Position numbers and translations under genes: made by a program. From the NCBI GenBank assembly GCA_003242675.1, contig QGVE01000040.1:1-20080 (forward strand): DNA of 20,080 bases, read 5' to 3'. The notes beneath the pieces are model-generated. The model ran no database searches, was not told the DNA's origin, and saw only the letters and a list, made by a program, of their open reading frames with translations. Shown piece by piece: positions 5,854 through 15,187 of this stretch; position 1 is the first letter of the stretch, and every line of letters starts with the position of its first letter. This stretch comes from Bacillota bacterium (GTDB lineage Bacteria > Bacillota_E > Symbiobacteriia > Symbiobacteriales > Symbiobacteriaceae).

Positions 5854-7191
5854 GTGGATCTGACACTGCTTAGCCGGATCCAGTTTGCCGTGACGGTTGG
5901 TATCCACTTCGTGTTCGTTCCCCTGTCCATCGGTCTCATCATCTTCACCTGCATCATGGAGACCCTGTACGTCCGCACGGGCGATCCGAAGTACAAGGCC
6001 CTGACGAAGTTCTGGGGCAAGCTGTTCGCCATCAACTTCCTGCTCGGCGTCGTGACCGGCGTCGCCATGGAGTTCCAGTTCGGCACCAACTGGTCCCGGT
6101 ACTCGGAGTTCATGGGCGACATCTTCGGTTCGCCGCTGGCCATCGAGGCGCTCATGGCGTTCTTCCTCGAGTCGACCATGCTGGGCATCTGGCTCTTCGG
6201 CTGGGAGAAGCTGTCGAAGAAGATGCACCTGCTGGCCGGCTGGCTGGTCGCGCTGGGCACGCACCTCTCGGCGGTCTGGATCATCGTCGCCAACGGCTTC
6301 ATGCAGCATCCTGTGGGCTACGTGCTGCGCAACAACCGGGCTGAGCTCGTCAACTTCTGGGAGGTCCTGTTCAACCCGTACGCCTGGCACATGTACATCC
6401 ACACCATCTTCGCCTGCTACAGCGTCGGCGCCTTCTTCGTGCTGGCCGTCTCGGCCTACCACCTGCTGCGCAGGCAGAACGTGGACCTGATGAAGATCTG
6501 CGTCAAGTACGCCACGGTCTTCGCCATCATCGCCACCCTGGGCAACGCGATCACCGGCCACTTCAACGGCAAGAACGTCGCTCTGCGGCAGCCCGTGAAG
6601 CTGGCCGCCATGGAGGCGCAGTGGGAGACCGAGCGGGGAGCCGGCTTCCCGCTGATCGCCGTGCCGGATGAAGCCAACGAGCGCAACGCGATCGAGGCCC
6701 TCACGATCCCGGGTCTGACCAGCTGGCTGGCGTACGGCAGCACCGATGCCGAGGTCCTGGGCCTGAAGGACGTGCCGAAGGAGATGCGGCCGCCCGTGGC
6801 GCTCACCTTCTGGTCGTTCCGGATCATGGTCGGGCTGGGCATCGCCATGCTGATCGTCGCCATTGCCGCCTGGTGGCATCACCGCAAGGGCACGCTCATG
6901 GAGCGCCGGCGCCTGCTGAAGTACCTGCTGTGGTCGCTTCCGCTGCCCTACATTGCGACCAACCTGGGCTGGATGGTCGCCGAGGTCGGGCGCCAGCCGT
7001 GGACGGTCTACGGGCTGATCACGACCGCCGACTCGGTCTCGCCGATCTCGCTGGCTGACGTGATCATCAGCCTCGGCCTCGTGCTGGTGTTCTACGCCAT
7101 CCTCGTGGGCCTGGATGCGTACCTCCTGGTCCGCTACGCGAAGGCCGGCCCCGAGGCCTACGACGAGCGGCAGGTCGCCGTGGCAGACTAA
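5854..7191 (+). CDS. cydA: Cytochrome bd quinol oxidase subunit I
   Basis: This 445-residue membrane protein has about nine transmembrane helices. With CydB it oxidises quinol and reduces oxygen to water without pumping protons. His18 and Glu98 are positioned as high-spin heme ligands, with Glu106 of the helix EALMAFFLEST also expected near heme. His183 (HMYIHT) and Met325 are the expected heme b558 ligands. GRQPW (379-383) is the quinol-oxidase signature. The periplasmic Q-loop lacks the long C-terminal insertion of the E. coli enzyme, so this is the short-loop type common in Gram-positive bacteria. The GTG start at 5854 has AAAGGA about 10 bases upstream; a nearby ATG at 5844 is out of frame. 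It is followed by cydB after 30 bp. Confidence 0.97.
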   Translation: MDLTLLSRIQFAVTVGIHFVFVPLSIGLIIFTCIMETLYVRTGDPKYKALTKFWGKLFAINFLLGVVTGVAMEFQFGTNWSRYSEFMGDIFGSPLAIEALMAFFLESTMLGIWLFGWEKLSKKMHLLAGWLVALGTHLSAVWIIVANGFMQHPVGYVLRNNRAELVNFWEVLFNPYAWHMYIHTIFACYSVGAFFVLAVSAYHLLRRQNVDLMKICVKYATVFAIIATLGNAITGHFNGKNVALRQPVKLAAMEAQWETERGAGFPLIAVPDEANERNAIEALTIPGLTSWLAYGSTDAEVLGLKDVPKEMRPPVALTFWSFRIMVGLGIAMLIVAIAAWWHHRKGTLMERRRLLKYLLWSLPLPYIATNLGWMVAEVGRQPWTVYGLITTADSVSPISLADVIISLGLVLVFYAILVGLDAYLLVRYAKAGPEAYDERQVAVAD

Positions 7192-7221
7192 CCCGGCTGT
7201 GCGCAAAGGAGGTATGGACGG

Positions 7222-8250
7222 ATGTCCCACGAGCTATTGCAGGTGATCTGGTTCGCCCTCTGGGGGCTGCTCTGGGCGATCTACTTCGGCCTCGACGGCT
7301 TTGACCTCGGCTCCGGCATGCTGGCCGGCATCTTCCGGAAGGACGAAGAGCAGCGCCACCTGATCGGCTCCCTTGCCCCGGTCTGGGACGGCAACGAGGT
7401 CTGGGTCATCACGGCCGGCGGCGTGACCTTCGCCGCGTTCCCCAAGCTCTACGCGACCATGTTCAGCGCCCTGTACCTGCCCCTGTTCCTCATCCTGTTC
7501 AGTCTGATGTTCCGCGCGGCGGCGATCGAGTTCTACCACCACATGGGCTACGACGCGCGGTGGCAGCGCACCTGGGGCTGGGTCCTCGCCGTCTCCAGCT
7601 TCCTCGTGGCGTTCCTGTTCGGCGTGGCCTTCGGCAACATCTTCCAGGGCCTGCCGCTGGACCGGACCGGGTACCACGGCACCCTCCTCAGCCTGCTGAA
7701 CCCGTACGGGCTGCTCACCGGCGCGCTGTTCGTCGCCGCCTTCCTGATGAACGGCGCCTCCTGGCTGGCGCACAAGGCCCCTGACGAGGGACTGCGGACC
7801 AAGGCCAATCGGTTCGCCAAGCAGATGTGGCCCGCCGTCCTGGTGCTGGCGGCCGCCTGGCTGGTCTACACGCCGTTTGCCACGAAGCTGATGGAAAACT
7901 ACCTCAAGGTGCCGGCCCTGTTCGTGGTTCCGGCCCTGGCGGTGGTGCTGCTGGTGCTCACCCGGGTGTACCTGGAGAAGGGGCAGCACGCCCTGGCCCT
8001 GCTCGCGGGCTCGCTCACCGTGGGCCTCACCGTCATCGCCGCCGTCATCGGCCTCTTCCCGAACATGTTCCCGTCCAACATCGATCCGGCGTACAGCCTG
8101 ACGGCGTTCAACGCCTCCAGCAGCCACTACACGCTTCAGTTCATGTTCGGCGTGGTCGTGATCTTCCTGCCCTTCGTCCTCCTGTATCAGATCTGGGCCT
8201 ACCGGCTCTTCGGCCGGCAGGGCACGGGCAGCGAGGCGGGCAACTACTGA
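7222..8250 (+). CDS. cydB: Cytochrome bd quinol oxidase subunit II
   Basis: This 342-residue integral membrane protein is the second subunit of cytochrome bd. The N-terminus WGLLWAIYFGLDGFDLGSGM (14-33) is the conserved first helix, with acidic residues Asp25 and Asp28 in a candidate proton-access path. Further hydrophobic helices continue to the C-terminus, and the length fits the family. The ATG is preceded by AAAGGAGGT at ideal spacing. It forms an operon with cydA, which lies 30 bp upstream, and a 15-bp hairpin follows directly. The cydCD transporter genes often found downstream, needed for assembly in other species, are not here and must lie elsewhere if present. Confidence 0.97.
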   Translation: MSHELLQVIWFALWGLLWAIYFGLDGFDLGSGMLAGIFRKDEEQRHLIGSLAPVWDGNEVWVITAGGVTFAAFPKLYATMFSALYLPLFLILFSLMFRAAAIEFYHHMGYDARWQRTWGWVLAVSSFLVAFLFGVAFGNIFQGLPLDRTGYHGTLLSLLNPYGLLTGALFVAAFLMNGASWLAHKAPDEGLRTKANRFAKQMWPAVLVLAAAWLVYTPFATKLMENYLKVPALFVVPALAVVLLVLTRVYLEKGQHALALLAGSLTVGLTVIAAVIGLFPNMFPSNIDPAYSLTAFNASSSHYTLQFMFGVVVIFLPFVLLYQIWAYRLFGRQGTGSEAGNY

Positions 8251-8271
8251 TCCCTCCCGAGCAACAACCGG

Positions 8272-8309
8272 CGGCGCCGGGCTCCCCCAGCGGGAGCCCG
8301 GCGCCGTTT
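8272..8309. terminator. Strong hairpin terminator after cydB
   Basis: CGGCGCCGGGCTCCC (8272-8286) pairs perfectly over 15 bp with GGGAGCCCGGCGCCG (8292-8306), with loop CCAGC and a TTT tail on the plus strand. It lies 21 bp after cydB and about 50 bp beyond the stop of the convergent regulator gene, and may serve both. Confidence 0.85.
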
Positions 8310-8357
8310 GCGCTGGCGGATCGCCGAGGCCGCGGCCGGCGCCGTGCGGGCGCGCCG

Positions 8358-10229
8358 TCAGGAGATTCCCAGCTTCCTCATTTGATAGTACAGGGCGCTG
8401 CGCGAGATGCCGAGCTGCCGGGCCGCCAGCGACCGGTTCTGCCCCGCGGCCTGCAGGGCGGCGAGGATGGCCGCGCGCCTGGCCTCGCGGGTCGCTGCGC
8501 TGAGGTCTGGTGCCGCCGAGGCCGGCGGCGCAGGGAGCCCGGCGGCCGGGGGTGGCGGCGAGGGTTCAGCGGCGGGCGGAACCGGCGAAGCCGCCGGGAG
8601 GGGCGCGCCGCCCGGGGCGGGAGCGAGGGCGGCGGGAGCGGCTGCGGTGGCCGCGACCGCGGCCGCGGGAGCCCCCGGCGGCTGCAGGTCCGGCCGGAGG
8701 ATCGACGGCGGCAGGTACTCGGCCTTGATCATGCCGTCGTCGCTCAGCACCACCAGCCGTTCGATGACGTTGCGCAGCTCCCGGATGTTGCCGGGCCAGG
8801 AGTACGCCATGAAGGCCACCATGACGGCGGGCTCGATGCCCTTGATGGACCGCCGGTGGCGGATGGCGAACTCCCGCGTGAACTGGTGGACCAGGTCAGC
8901 GAGGTCTTCCAGCCGGTCCCGCAGGGGCGGAATCTCCAGCGTGACCACGTCCAGCCGGTAGTAGAGGTCCTCCCGGAAGCGCCCCTGGCGCATCATCTCC
9001 TCCAGGTTCCGGTTGGTCGCGGCGATGATGCGCACGTCGGCGAGGCGGGGCTTGTCGCTGCCCAGCCGGTAGAAGCGCCGGTCCTGCAGCACCCGGAGCA
9101 GCTTCACCTGCGTCTCCAGGGGCAGCTCACCGACCTCGTCCAGGAAGAGCGTGCCGCCCTGGGCCTGTTCGAGCTTCCCCGACTTCCCCTTCTGGTCGGC
9201 GCCGGTGAACGCGCCGCGCTCGTAGCCGAAGAGCTCGCTCTCGAACAGGGCCGGGGGGATCGCCCCGCAGTTGATCGCGACGAAGGGCTTGTCCCGGCGG
9301 TCGCTCGCCTCGTGAATCGCCCGGGCGAACACCTCCTTGCCCACGCCGCTCTCGCCCCGGATCAGGACCGTCGCGTCGCAGGCCGCCACCCGGCGGGCGA
9401 TGCTGATCGTGCGCTGGATCGCCGGGCTGCGCCCGATGATGTGCTGGAACGGGTCGCCCCGCTCGCGGATGCGGGAGATCTCCCCCTCGAGGGCCCGGTA
9501 CTCGGAGGTGGCGCGGTCGAGCTGCTCGTGCAGCCGCACCAGGGTGGTCACGTCCTGCTCGACCGCCAGCCCGCCGATGATGCGGTCGCCCAGCCGGATG
9601 GGCTGCGCGTTGATGATCACCCACGTGTCGGGGCGCGGCTCGTGCAGCTTCTGGTGCACCGAGCAGCCGGTGGCCAGGGCCCGCAGGCTGTACTGGTCCC
9701 GGCCGGGGAAGAAGTCAGCCAGGGGCCGGCCCAGGATCTCTTCGGCGCGGATGCCGTACAGCCGCTCGGCAGCCGGGTTCCAGCCGCTCACCCGCCCGGC
9801 TTCGTCCACCATGCACACGCTTTCCCCGACCGTCTGCATGAGCGCGTCGAACTGCGCCTGCAGCCGGCGGTGCGCTTCAAGGAGGAACCGGGCGACCTCC
9901 GCCCAGCAGAGCACGCCGACCGGCGTGCCATCCGGCCCCGTCACCACCACGACCGGCCCGGCCGGCTGCAGGATGGCCGCGGCGACCGGCAGCGTCGCCG
10001 GCACCACCTGGACGGGCCGCCAGGGGAAGTGCGCCAGGCCGGCCGCGCCGTGCCGGCTCAGGTAGCCGGCCAGCTGGTCGCTGGTGGCCGCGCCCGTGGG
10101 GCGGCCCCGGTGGGTGCGGATGACGGTCAGCCCCGGCTCCCGGGGCAGCTCGCCGACCGGGCCCTCCGCCTCCAGCAGGGTGAACCGCTGCGACATCACG
10201 TCTGCCACCGTGATGAGGGAAAGGCCCAT
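8358..10229 (-). CDS. Sigma-54 activator, CBS-PAS-AAA+-Fis, next to liv operon
   Basis: This 623-residue enhancer-binding protein should hydrolyse ATP to open sigma-54 promoters. The order of domains is a CBS-like pair (about 7-115, beginning VADVMSQ, second half with DGTPVGVL), a PAS domain (about 122-230, with [11 protein letters not shown]), a short coiled coil (230-256), the AAA+ core, a 65-residue Ala/Pro linker (512-578) and a Fis-type helix-turn-helix (585-620). In the core, Walker A is GESGVGKE (292-299), the sigma-54 contact loop is GAFTGA (339-344) and Walker B is GTLFLDE (359-365). The ATG has AGGGGG about nine bases upstream. It is divergent from livK, whose -24/-12 promoter is the obvious target. 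CBS domains often bind adenosine nucleotides, so it may sense energy state as well as a PAS ligand; the effector is unknown. Confidence 0.92.
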   Translation of the reverse strand: MGLSLITVADVMSQRFTLLEAEGPVGELPREPGLTVIRTHRGRPTGAATSDQLAGYLSRHGAAGLAHFPWRPVQVVPATLPVAAAILQPAGPVVVVTGPDGTPVGVLCWAEVARFLLEAHRRLQAQFDALMQTVGESVCMVDEAGRVSGWNPAAERLYGIRAEEILGRPLADFFPGRDQYSLRALATGCSVHQKLHEPRPDTWVIINAQPIRLGDRIIGGLAVEQDVTTLVRLHEQLDRATSEYRALEGEISRIRERGDPFQHIIGRSPAIQRTISIARRVAACDATVLIRGESGVGKEVFARAIHEASDRRDKPFVAINCGAIPPALFESELFGYERGAFTGADQKGKSGKLEQAQGGTLFLDEVGELPLETQVKLLRVLQDRRFYRLGSDKPRLADVRIIAATNRNLEEMMRQGRFREDLYYRLDVVTLEIPPLRDRLEDLADLVHQFTREFAIRHRRSIKGIEPAVMVAFMAYSWPGNIRELRNVIERLVVLSDDGMIKAEYLPPSILRPDLQPPGAPAAAVAATAAAPAALAPAPGGAPLPAASPVPPAAEPSPPPPAAGLPAPPASAAPDLSAATREARRAAILAALQAAGQNRSLAARQLGISRSALYYQMRKLGIS

Positions 10230-10278
10230 GTGTCCGAACCCCCTGTGCGAGTGTCCGCACGCCTGGCGTGATGTCGGA

Positions 10279-10308
10279 ATTCTAGCACAGGGTCTGCGCG
10301 AGTTTCAA
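10279..10308 (-). promoter_or_regulatory. Sigma-A-type promoter of the CBS-PAS activator gene
   Basis: On the minus strand TTGAAA (10308-10303) and TAGAAT (10284-10279) are separated by 18 bases, matching -35 and -10 elements well. The start would be near 10272, giving a leader of about 43 nt. The -35 lies inside the inverted repeat at 10300-10315, so the activator could repress its own gene. Confidence 0.55.
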
Positions 10309-10315
10309 TACACTC
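10300..10315. promoter_or_regulatory. Candidate activator binding site upstream of liv operon
   Basis: GAGTTTCAATACACTC is an inverted repeat of GAGT-type half-sites centred about 58 bp before the -24 element of the liv promoter. A further GAGTGT lies at 10249-10254. The same half-site pair, GAGTGT and ACACTC, occurs before proline dehydrogenase. Position and repetition suggest an enhancer for the Fis-type regulator; this is inferred. Confidence 0.4.
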
Positions 10316-10362
10316 TAGCTTGTTATTCGAAATACTAGCAGATTTACTGGGGATTTTTCGCT

Positions 10363-10379
10363 TTGGCACGCGAATTGCA
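10363..10379 (+). promoter_or_regulatory. Sigma-54 promoter of liv operon
   Basis: TTGGCACGCGAATTGCA matches the -24/-12 consensus (TGGCAC-N5-TTGCW). GG at 10365-10366 and GC at 10377-10378 have exactly 10 bases between them. The transcript should start near 10388-10391. The adjacent divergent gene encodes a GAFTGA-type activator, which supports the call. Confidence 0.9.
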
Positions 10380-10391
10380 TACAGGCTGGGG

Positions 10392-10495
10392 CCGGATCCG
10401 GCGCAGGAGGACGCCGCCCTGCCCGCGAGACCGCCGCCTATGGCCGGCCCGGGTCGATCCCCGCCGGCCCAAGGCTTCCTCCTGCGCGGATCCGG
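10392..10495 (+). other. Long 5' stem-loop in the liv leader RNA
   Basis: CCGGATCC(G)GCGCAGGAGGA (10392-10411) pairs with TCCTCCTGCGCGGATCCGG (10477-10495) over 19 bp with a single bulged G. An inner stem, GGCCGGC with GCCGGCC, lies within the 65-base apex. The stem would begin within a few bases of the predicted sigma-54 start, so the mRNA would have a base-paired 5' end. The livK ribosome binding site lies outside it. Confidence 0.6.
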
Positions 10496-10526
10496 GAGAG
10501 AAGGACGGGAAAAGGAGAGGAGAGCG

Positions 10527-11732
10527 ATGGTACCCTTCCGGAACCTTCGCCGCCTGTTGTGCCTCTGGCTGGTCCTCGCGCTGGCGGTGCTCGCCGGCTG
10601 CGGCGGCGCGCAGCAGCAGCCCGCCGGTCAGCCCAGCGGCACCCAGAGCCAGCAGGCCGGCGGCTCCACGTCCACGCAGGCTGAGGGCGACATCCTGATC
10701 GGCGCCGTCCTGCCCATCACCGGCGGCAGCGCCAAGATGGGGCAGGACATGCAGAACGCCATCCAGATGGCCTTCGACGAGATCAACGCCCAGGGCGGCG
10801 TCCTCGGCCGGAAGCTGAAGCTGGAGGTGCAGGACGACGCCTGCGACCCGCAGACCGCGGTGGCGGCGGCCAATAAGATCGTCAGCATGAACGTGGTGGC
10901 GGTCATCAGCGGCTACTGCAGCGGCGCCTTCCTGCCGACCGAGGCCATCTACCACAACGCCGGCCTGGGCGTCGTCGTGCCGGCGGCCAACGCCGTGAGC
11001 CTGACCGAGCAGGGCTACGAGGAGATCAACCTGATCAACGCCACCAACCGGGACCAGGCCCGCACGGCGGCCGACTACATGGTGAACCGGTGGGGCGCCA
11101 AGAAGGTCGCCCTCATCCACGACAACTCCGCCTTCGCCCTGGAGCTGGCGGAGCTGACCCGGGAGAACCTGCAGGGCCGGGCCGAGGTGGTCGCCTTCGA
11201 GGCCATCACCCCCGGCGAGAAGGACTTCAGCGCCCTCCTGACCAGCCTCAAGGGCAAGGAGCCCGACGCCATCTACTTCACCGGCTACTACGCCGAGGGC
11301 GGCCTCATCATCAAGCAGGCCCGCGGCCTGGGCATCACCGCAAAGATCATGGTGGGCGACGGCGCCAATGATCCGACCCTGGTCGAGATCGCCGGCGCCG
11401 AGAACGCCGAGGGCGTGGCCATCACCTCCAGCCCGGGCGCCTTCGACTTCAAGGGCTCCAGCGACTGGATCCCGCGGTACCGGGAGAAGTACGGCGAGCC
11501 CGGCCCCTACAGCGTCCACGCGTATGACGCCGCGTACGTGGTCGCGGAGGCCATCAAGCAGGCCGGGACCACCGACCGGGCGGCTGTGGCCAAGGCGATC
11601 CGGAATATCAATATCGAAGGCATCAGCGGACCCATCTCCTTCACCGAGACCGGCAACCGCAAGGAAGGCTACTTCATCGTGCTGGAGGTCAAGGACGGCC
11701 AGTTCACCGTGGTGCAGGGCGTTCCCCGGTAA
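10527..11732 (+). CDS. livK: ABC amino-acid binding lipoprotein (LivK-like)
   Basis: This 401-residue solute-binding protein is of the Leu/Ile/Val-binding family (periplasmic-binding-protein-like type I fold). The N-terminus has a signal peptide with lipobox LAGC (Cys25), so it is a membrane-tethered lipoprotein. A Gln/Ser/Thr-rich linker (26-54) precedes the domain that starts GDILIGAVLPITGG. Two alpha/beta lobes follow, with KLKLEVQDDACDPQTAVAAA and ALIHDNSAFALELAEL. Around the ligand site the sequence is GYCSGAFLPTEAI and VVVPAANAVSLTE, not the classic branched-chain pattern, so the ligand may be another amino acid. The ATG at 10527 has GGAGAGGAG upstream; in-frame ATG 10440 would bury the signal peptide. 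It is the first gene of the sigma-54 operon. Confidence 0.92.
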   Translation: MVPFRNLRRLLCLWLVLALAVLAGCGGAQQQPAGQPSGTQSQQAGGSTSTQAEGDILIGAVLPITGGSAKMGQDMQNAIQMAFDEINAQGGVLGRKLKLEVQDDACDPQTAVAAANKIVSMNVVAVISGYCSGAFLPTEAIYHNAGLGVVVPAANAVSLTEQGYEEINLINATNRDQARTAADYMVNRWGAKKVALIHDNSAFALELAELTRENLQGRAEVVAFEAITPGEKDFSALLTSLKGKEPDAIYFTGYYAEGGLIIKQARGLGITAKIMVGDGANDPTLVEIAGAENAEGVAITSSPGAFDFKGSSDWIPRYREKYGEPGPYSVHAYDAAYVVAEAIKQAGTTDRAAVAKAIRNINIEGISGPISFTETGNRKEGYFIVLEVKDGQFTVVQGVPR

Positions 11733-11750
11733 GCCGGGCGGCCTGGATGC

Positions 11751-11779
11751 GGGGCCCACGCTGCAGAGCCGTGGGCCCC
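11751..11779 (+). terminator. Intercistronic hairpin between livK and livH
   Basis: GGGGCCCACG pairs perfectly with CGTGGGCCCC (10 bp, 9-base loop) and has no T tract. Hairpins at this position commonly protect or partly terminate the binding-protein mRNA, so that it exceeds the membrane components in amount. Confidence 0.55.
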
Positions 11780-11805
11780 TGCCAACCCCATGAAAGGGTG
11801 CGAAT

Positions 11806-12714
11806 ATGTCACAGGTACTGGAACAGCTGCTCAACGCGCTGGTCATCGGCTCATTCTACGCGCTGGTCGCCCTGGGGTACAGCATGGTCTACGGCATCAT
11901 CCGGCTGATCAACTTCGCCCACGGCGACCTGTACATGCTGGGTGCCTTCTTCGGCTACAGCGCGCTCCTGCTGCTGGGGCGGCTCTCGTTCGGGGCCGGG
12001 GTGACGGGGGTCCTCCTGGCCATGCTCATCTCCATGGCCCTGACCGGCGGCGTCGGCGTGCTGGTGGAGCGGGTGGCCTACCGGCCGCTCCGGGAGGCCC
12101 CGCGCATCATCCCGCTGATCACCGCCCTGGGCATGTCGCTCTTCCTGGAGAACGCCGTCATGGTCTTCAAGCCGTGGGGCGCCAGCTTCCGGGTCTACCC
12201 GGTGACGCTGGGCCGCGCCGGGTTTGCGCTGGCCGGCGTGCACATCGGCTACGCCCACCTGGCCATCTTCGCCATGGCGCTCTGCCTCATGGTGGGGCTG
12301 CACTTCTTCGTCGAGCGGACCACCCTGGGCAAGGCGATGCGCGCGGTGTCCTTCGACCGGGAGGCGGCCCAGCTGATGGGCATCAACGCCAACCGGATGA
12401 TCTCGCTGGGCTTCTTCCTGGGCTCCATCATGGCGGCGGCCGCCGGCGTCATGGCCGGGCTCTACTACGGCCAGATCAACTTCCTCATGGGCTTCCTCGT
12501 GGGCCTGAAGGCCTTTACCGCCTCGGTGTTGGGCGGCATCGGCAACCTGCCCGGCGCCATGCTGGGCGGCATGCTGCTCGGGGTGCTGGAGGTCTTCGGC
12601 ACCAGCGCCGTGGGCGGCCAGTGGAAGGACGTCTTCGCCTTCGGGGCCCTGATCCTGATCCTGGTCTTCAAGCCCACCGGCCTTTTGGGTGAGAGGACTG
12701 CGGGGAGGATGTAG
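11806..12714 (+). CDS. livH: Branched-chain amino-acid-type ABC permease LivH
   Basis: This 302-residue permease has about eight membrane helices and forms the channel of the importer with LivM. Typical LivH features are NALVIGSFYALVALGYSMVY (10-29), the following GIIRLINFAHGDLYMLGAF (30-48), the cytoplasmic coupling segment FDREAAQLMGIN with its EAA-like motif, and the C-terminal ASVLGGIGNLPGAMLGG. The ATG has AAAGGG about eight bases upstream and lies 73 bp after livK, across a hairpin. It is followed by livM after two bases, so the two are translationally close. Confidence 0.95.
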   Translation: MSQVLEQLLNALVIGSFYALVALGYSMVYGIIRLINFAHGDLYMLGAFFGYSALLLLGRLSFGAGVTGVLLAMLISMALTGGVGVLVERVAYRPLREAPRIIPLITALGMSLFLENAVMVFKPWGASFRVYPVTLGRAGFALAGVHIGYAHLAIFAMALCLMVGLHFFVERTTLGKAMRAVSFDREAAQLMGINANRMISLGFFLGSIMAAAAGVMAGLYYGQINFLMGFLVGLKAFTASVLGGIGNLPGAMLGGMLLGVLEVFGTSAVGGQWKDVFAFGALILILVFKPTGLLGERTAGRM

Positions 12715-12716
12715 CC

Positions 12717-13685
12717 ATGAACACGGAAAACGTGCGCAGCGCGGGACCCGGCTGGGGCCGCCTGGCTCGGACCGGGGGTGTCGTCCTCCTGCTGGCGGCG
12801 GCGGTGGCGCTGCCCTTCGTCTCCTCGAGCCCCTACGTGCTGGACGTCGCCATCCTGATGCTGTTCTACATGTGCCTGGCCCTGGGGCTCAACGTGGTGG
12901 TGGGCTACGCGGGGCTCCTCGACCTGGGCTACGCCGCGTACTTCGCCGTGGGCGCCTACACCCTCGGCATCCTGACCAGGACCTTCCACGTGAACTTCTG
13001 GCTGGCCCTTCTGGCCTCCGGCCTGTTCGCCATGCTCCTGGGGCTGTTCATCGGCCTCACGGTGCTGCGCCTGCGCAGCGACTACCTGACCATGGTCACC
13101 CTGGGCTTCGGCGAGATCATCCGCATCACCGCCAACAACCTGAAGATCACCGGCGGCCCCACCGGCATCTTCGGCATCATGGCCCCGAAGGTCTTCGGCC
13201 TGTCGCTGGGCCAGCCCCGCAACATCTACTTCGTCATGCTGATCCTGGTGGTGCTCACCACCATCGCCATGGCGCGCCTCGGCAACTCCCGGGTGGGGCG
13301 GGCCTGGGCCTGCCTCCGGGAGGACCAGGACGCGGCGGAGGCGATGGGGATCAACACCTTGGGGTACAAGTTGCTGGCCTATCTCACCGGCACCTTCTGG
13401 GGCGGCCTCACGGGGGCGTTCTTCGCCGTGAAGATGACCGCCGTCTCGCCCAACAGCTTCAGCTTCATGCAGTCGGTGACCGTGCTCATGGCTGTGGTGA
13501 TGGGCGGCATGGGCAGCGTGCCGGGCGTGATCCTCGGCGGTGCGCTGGTCATCCTGCTGCCGGAACTGCTTCGGGACGTCGCGGACTGGCGCTACCTGGT
13601 CTTCGGCCTCGCCCTGGTGCTGCTCATGCTCTTCCGGCCGGCCGGGCTCTGGCCCGCCCGGGCCGGCGCGCGGGAGGAGGTGTAG
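12717..13685 (+). CDS. livM: Branched-chain amino-acid-type ABC permease LivM
   Basis: This 322-residue membrane protein is the second permease half. The conserved LivM words are LGLNVVVGYAGLLDLGYAAY, FGEIIRITANNLKITGGPTG and the coupling segment REDQDAAEAMGIN. The C-terminal VVMGGMGSVPGVILGGALV is the repeat shared with LivH. The N-terminal 15 residues are polar and precede the first helix. The ATG has GGGAGGA 10 bases upstream, overlapping the end of livH. livG begins three bases after its stop. Substrate specificity comes mainly from the binding protein. Confidence 0.95.
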   Translation: MNTENVRSAGPGWGRLARTGGVVLLLAAAVALPFVSSSPYVLDVAILMLFYMCLALGLNVVVGYAGLLDLGYAAYFAVGAYTLGILTRTFHVNFWLALLASGLFAMLLGLFIGLTVLRLRSDYLTMVTLGFGEIIRITANNLKITGGPTGIFGIMAPKVFGLSLGQPRNIYFVMLILVVLTTIAMARLGNSRVGRAWACLREDQDAAEAMGINTLGYKLLAYLTGTFWGGLTGAFFAVKMTAVSPNSFSFMQSVTVLMAVVMGGMGSVPGVILGGALVILLPELLRDVADWRYLVFGLALVLLMLFRPAGLWPARAGAREEV

Positions 13686-13688
13686 GCC

Positions 13689-14459
13689 GTGGCGCTGCTC
13701 AGCATCCGGAACCTCACCCTGACCTTCGGCGGCCTCACGGCCATCCGCGACCTTTCGTTCGAGGTGCACGCCGGCGAGATCGTCGGCCTGATCGGGCCCA
13801 ACGGCGCGGGCAAGACCTCGGTCTTCAACTGCATCACCGGCTTCTACCGCCCAGCGGCCGGGGAGATCATCTTCGACGGCCGGCCGGTGCTGGGGCTGCG
13901 TCCCCACCGGCGCACCGAGCTGGGCATGGCGCGGACCTTCCAGAACCTGCGCCTCTTCCCCAACCTGACGGCCGCCGAGAACGTGATGGCCGGCGCGCAC
14001 TGCCGGACCCGGGCGGGCCTGTTTGCCAGCATGCTGCGCACGCCGGCCCAGCGGCTGGAGGAGCGGCAGGTGCGGGAGATGGCCCTCTACTGGCTGGAGT
14101 TCGTGGGGCTGAAGGACCAGGCCAATCGCCTCGCCAAGAACCTGCCCTACGGCGCCCAGCGCCGGCTGGAGATCGCCCGGGCCATGGCGTCGCAGCCCAA
14201 GCTGCTCCTGCTCGATGAGCCGGCGGCCGGCCTCAACCCGGCGGAGAAGGAGTCGCTGATGGAGCTCATCCAGCGGATCCGCGAGGGCGGGGTCACCCCG
14301 CTCTTGATCGAGCACGACATGGGCCTGGTGATGCGCATCTGCTCCCGGCTGGTGGTGCTCGACCACGGCGAGAAGATCGCGGAGGGCGACCCCGAAACCG
14401 TGCGCAGCGACCCGCGGGTGATCGAGGCCTACCTCGGCAGGGAGGAGGAGAGCGCCTAG
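13689..14459 (+). CDS. livG: ABC transporter ATPase LivG
   Basis: This 256-residue nucleotide-binding subunit powers the importer. Walker A is GPNGAGKT (36-43) and the Q-loop glutamine is in RTFQNLRLF (about residue 85). The signature reads LPYGAQRRLEIARAM (152-166), where LSYG/LSGG is usual and LPYG is common in LivG. Walker B is LLLLDEP (172-178) and the switch histidine is His209 in LIEHD. The C-terminal extension with VIEAYLG is characteristic of LivG. The start is GTG, with GGAGGAGGTG upstream overlapping the end of livM. Two bases separate it from livF. Confidence 0.96.
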   Translation: MALLSIRNLTLTFGGLTAIRDLSFEVHAGEIVGLIGPNGAGKTSVFNCITGFYRPAAGEIIFDGRPVLGLRPHRRTELGMARTFQNLRLFPNLTAAENVMAGAHCRTRAGLFASMLRTPAQRLEERQVREMALYWLEFVGLKDQANRLAKNLPYGAQRRLEIARAMASQPKLLLLDEPAAGLNPAEKESLMELIQRIREGGVTPLLIEHDMGLVMRICSRLVVLDHGEKIAEGDPETVRSDPRVIEAYLGREEESA

Positions 14460-14461
14460 CC

Positions 14462-15181
<720 letters not shown>

Positions 15182-15187
15182 GCGCCG

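Noticed and set aside
7827..10271. An open plus-strand frame of over 800 codons opposite the CBS-PAS activator
   Set aside because: It is antisense to a clear sigma-54 activator, has Gly/Arg/Pro-rich composition without domains, and reflects third-position GC bias.
10440..10526. Upstream in-frame start of livK at 10440
   Set aside because: It would place 29 charged residues before the lipoprotein signal, and the ATG lies in the apex of the leader hairpin.
12465..14366. A long minus-strand open frame opposite livH, livM and livG
   Set aside because: It is a shadow of well-supported transporter genes, with His/Gln/Ala-rich composition and no recognisable domain.
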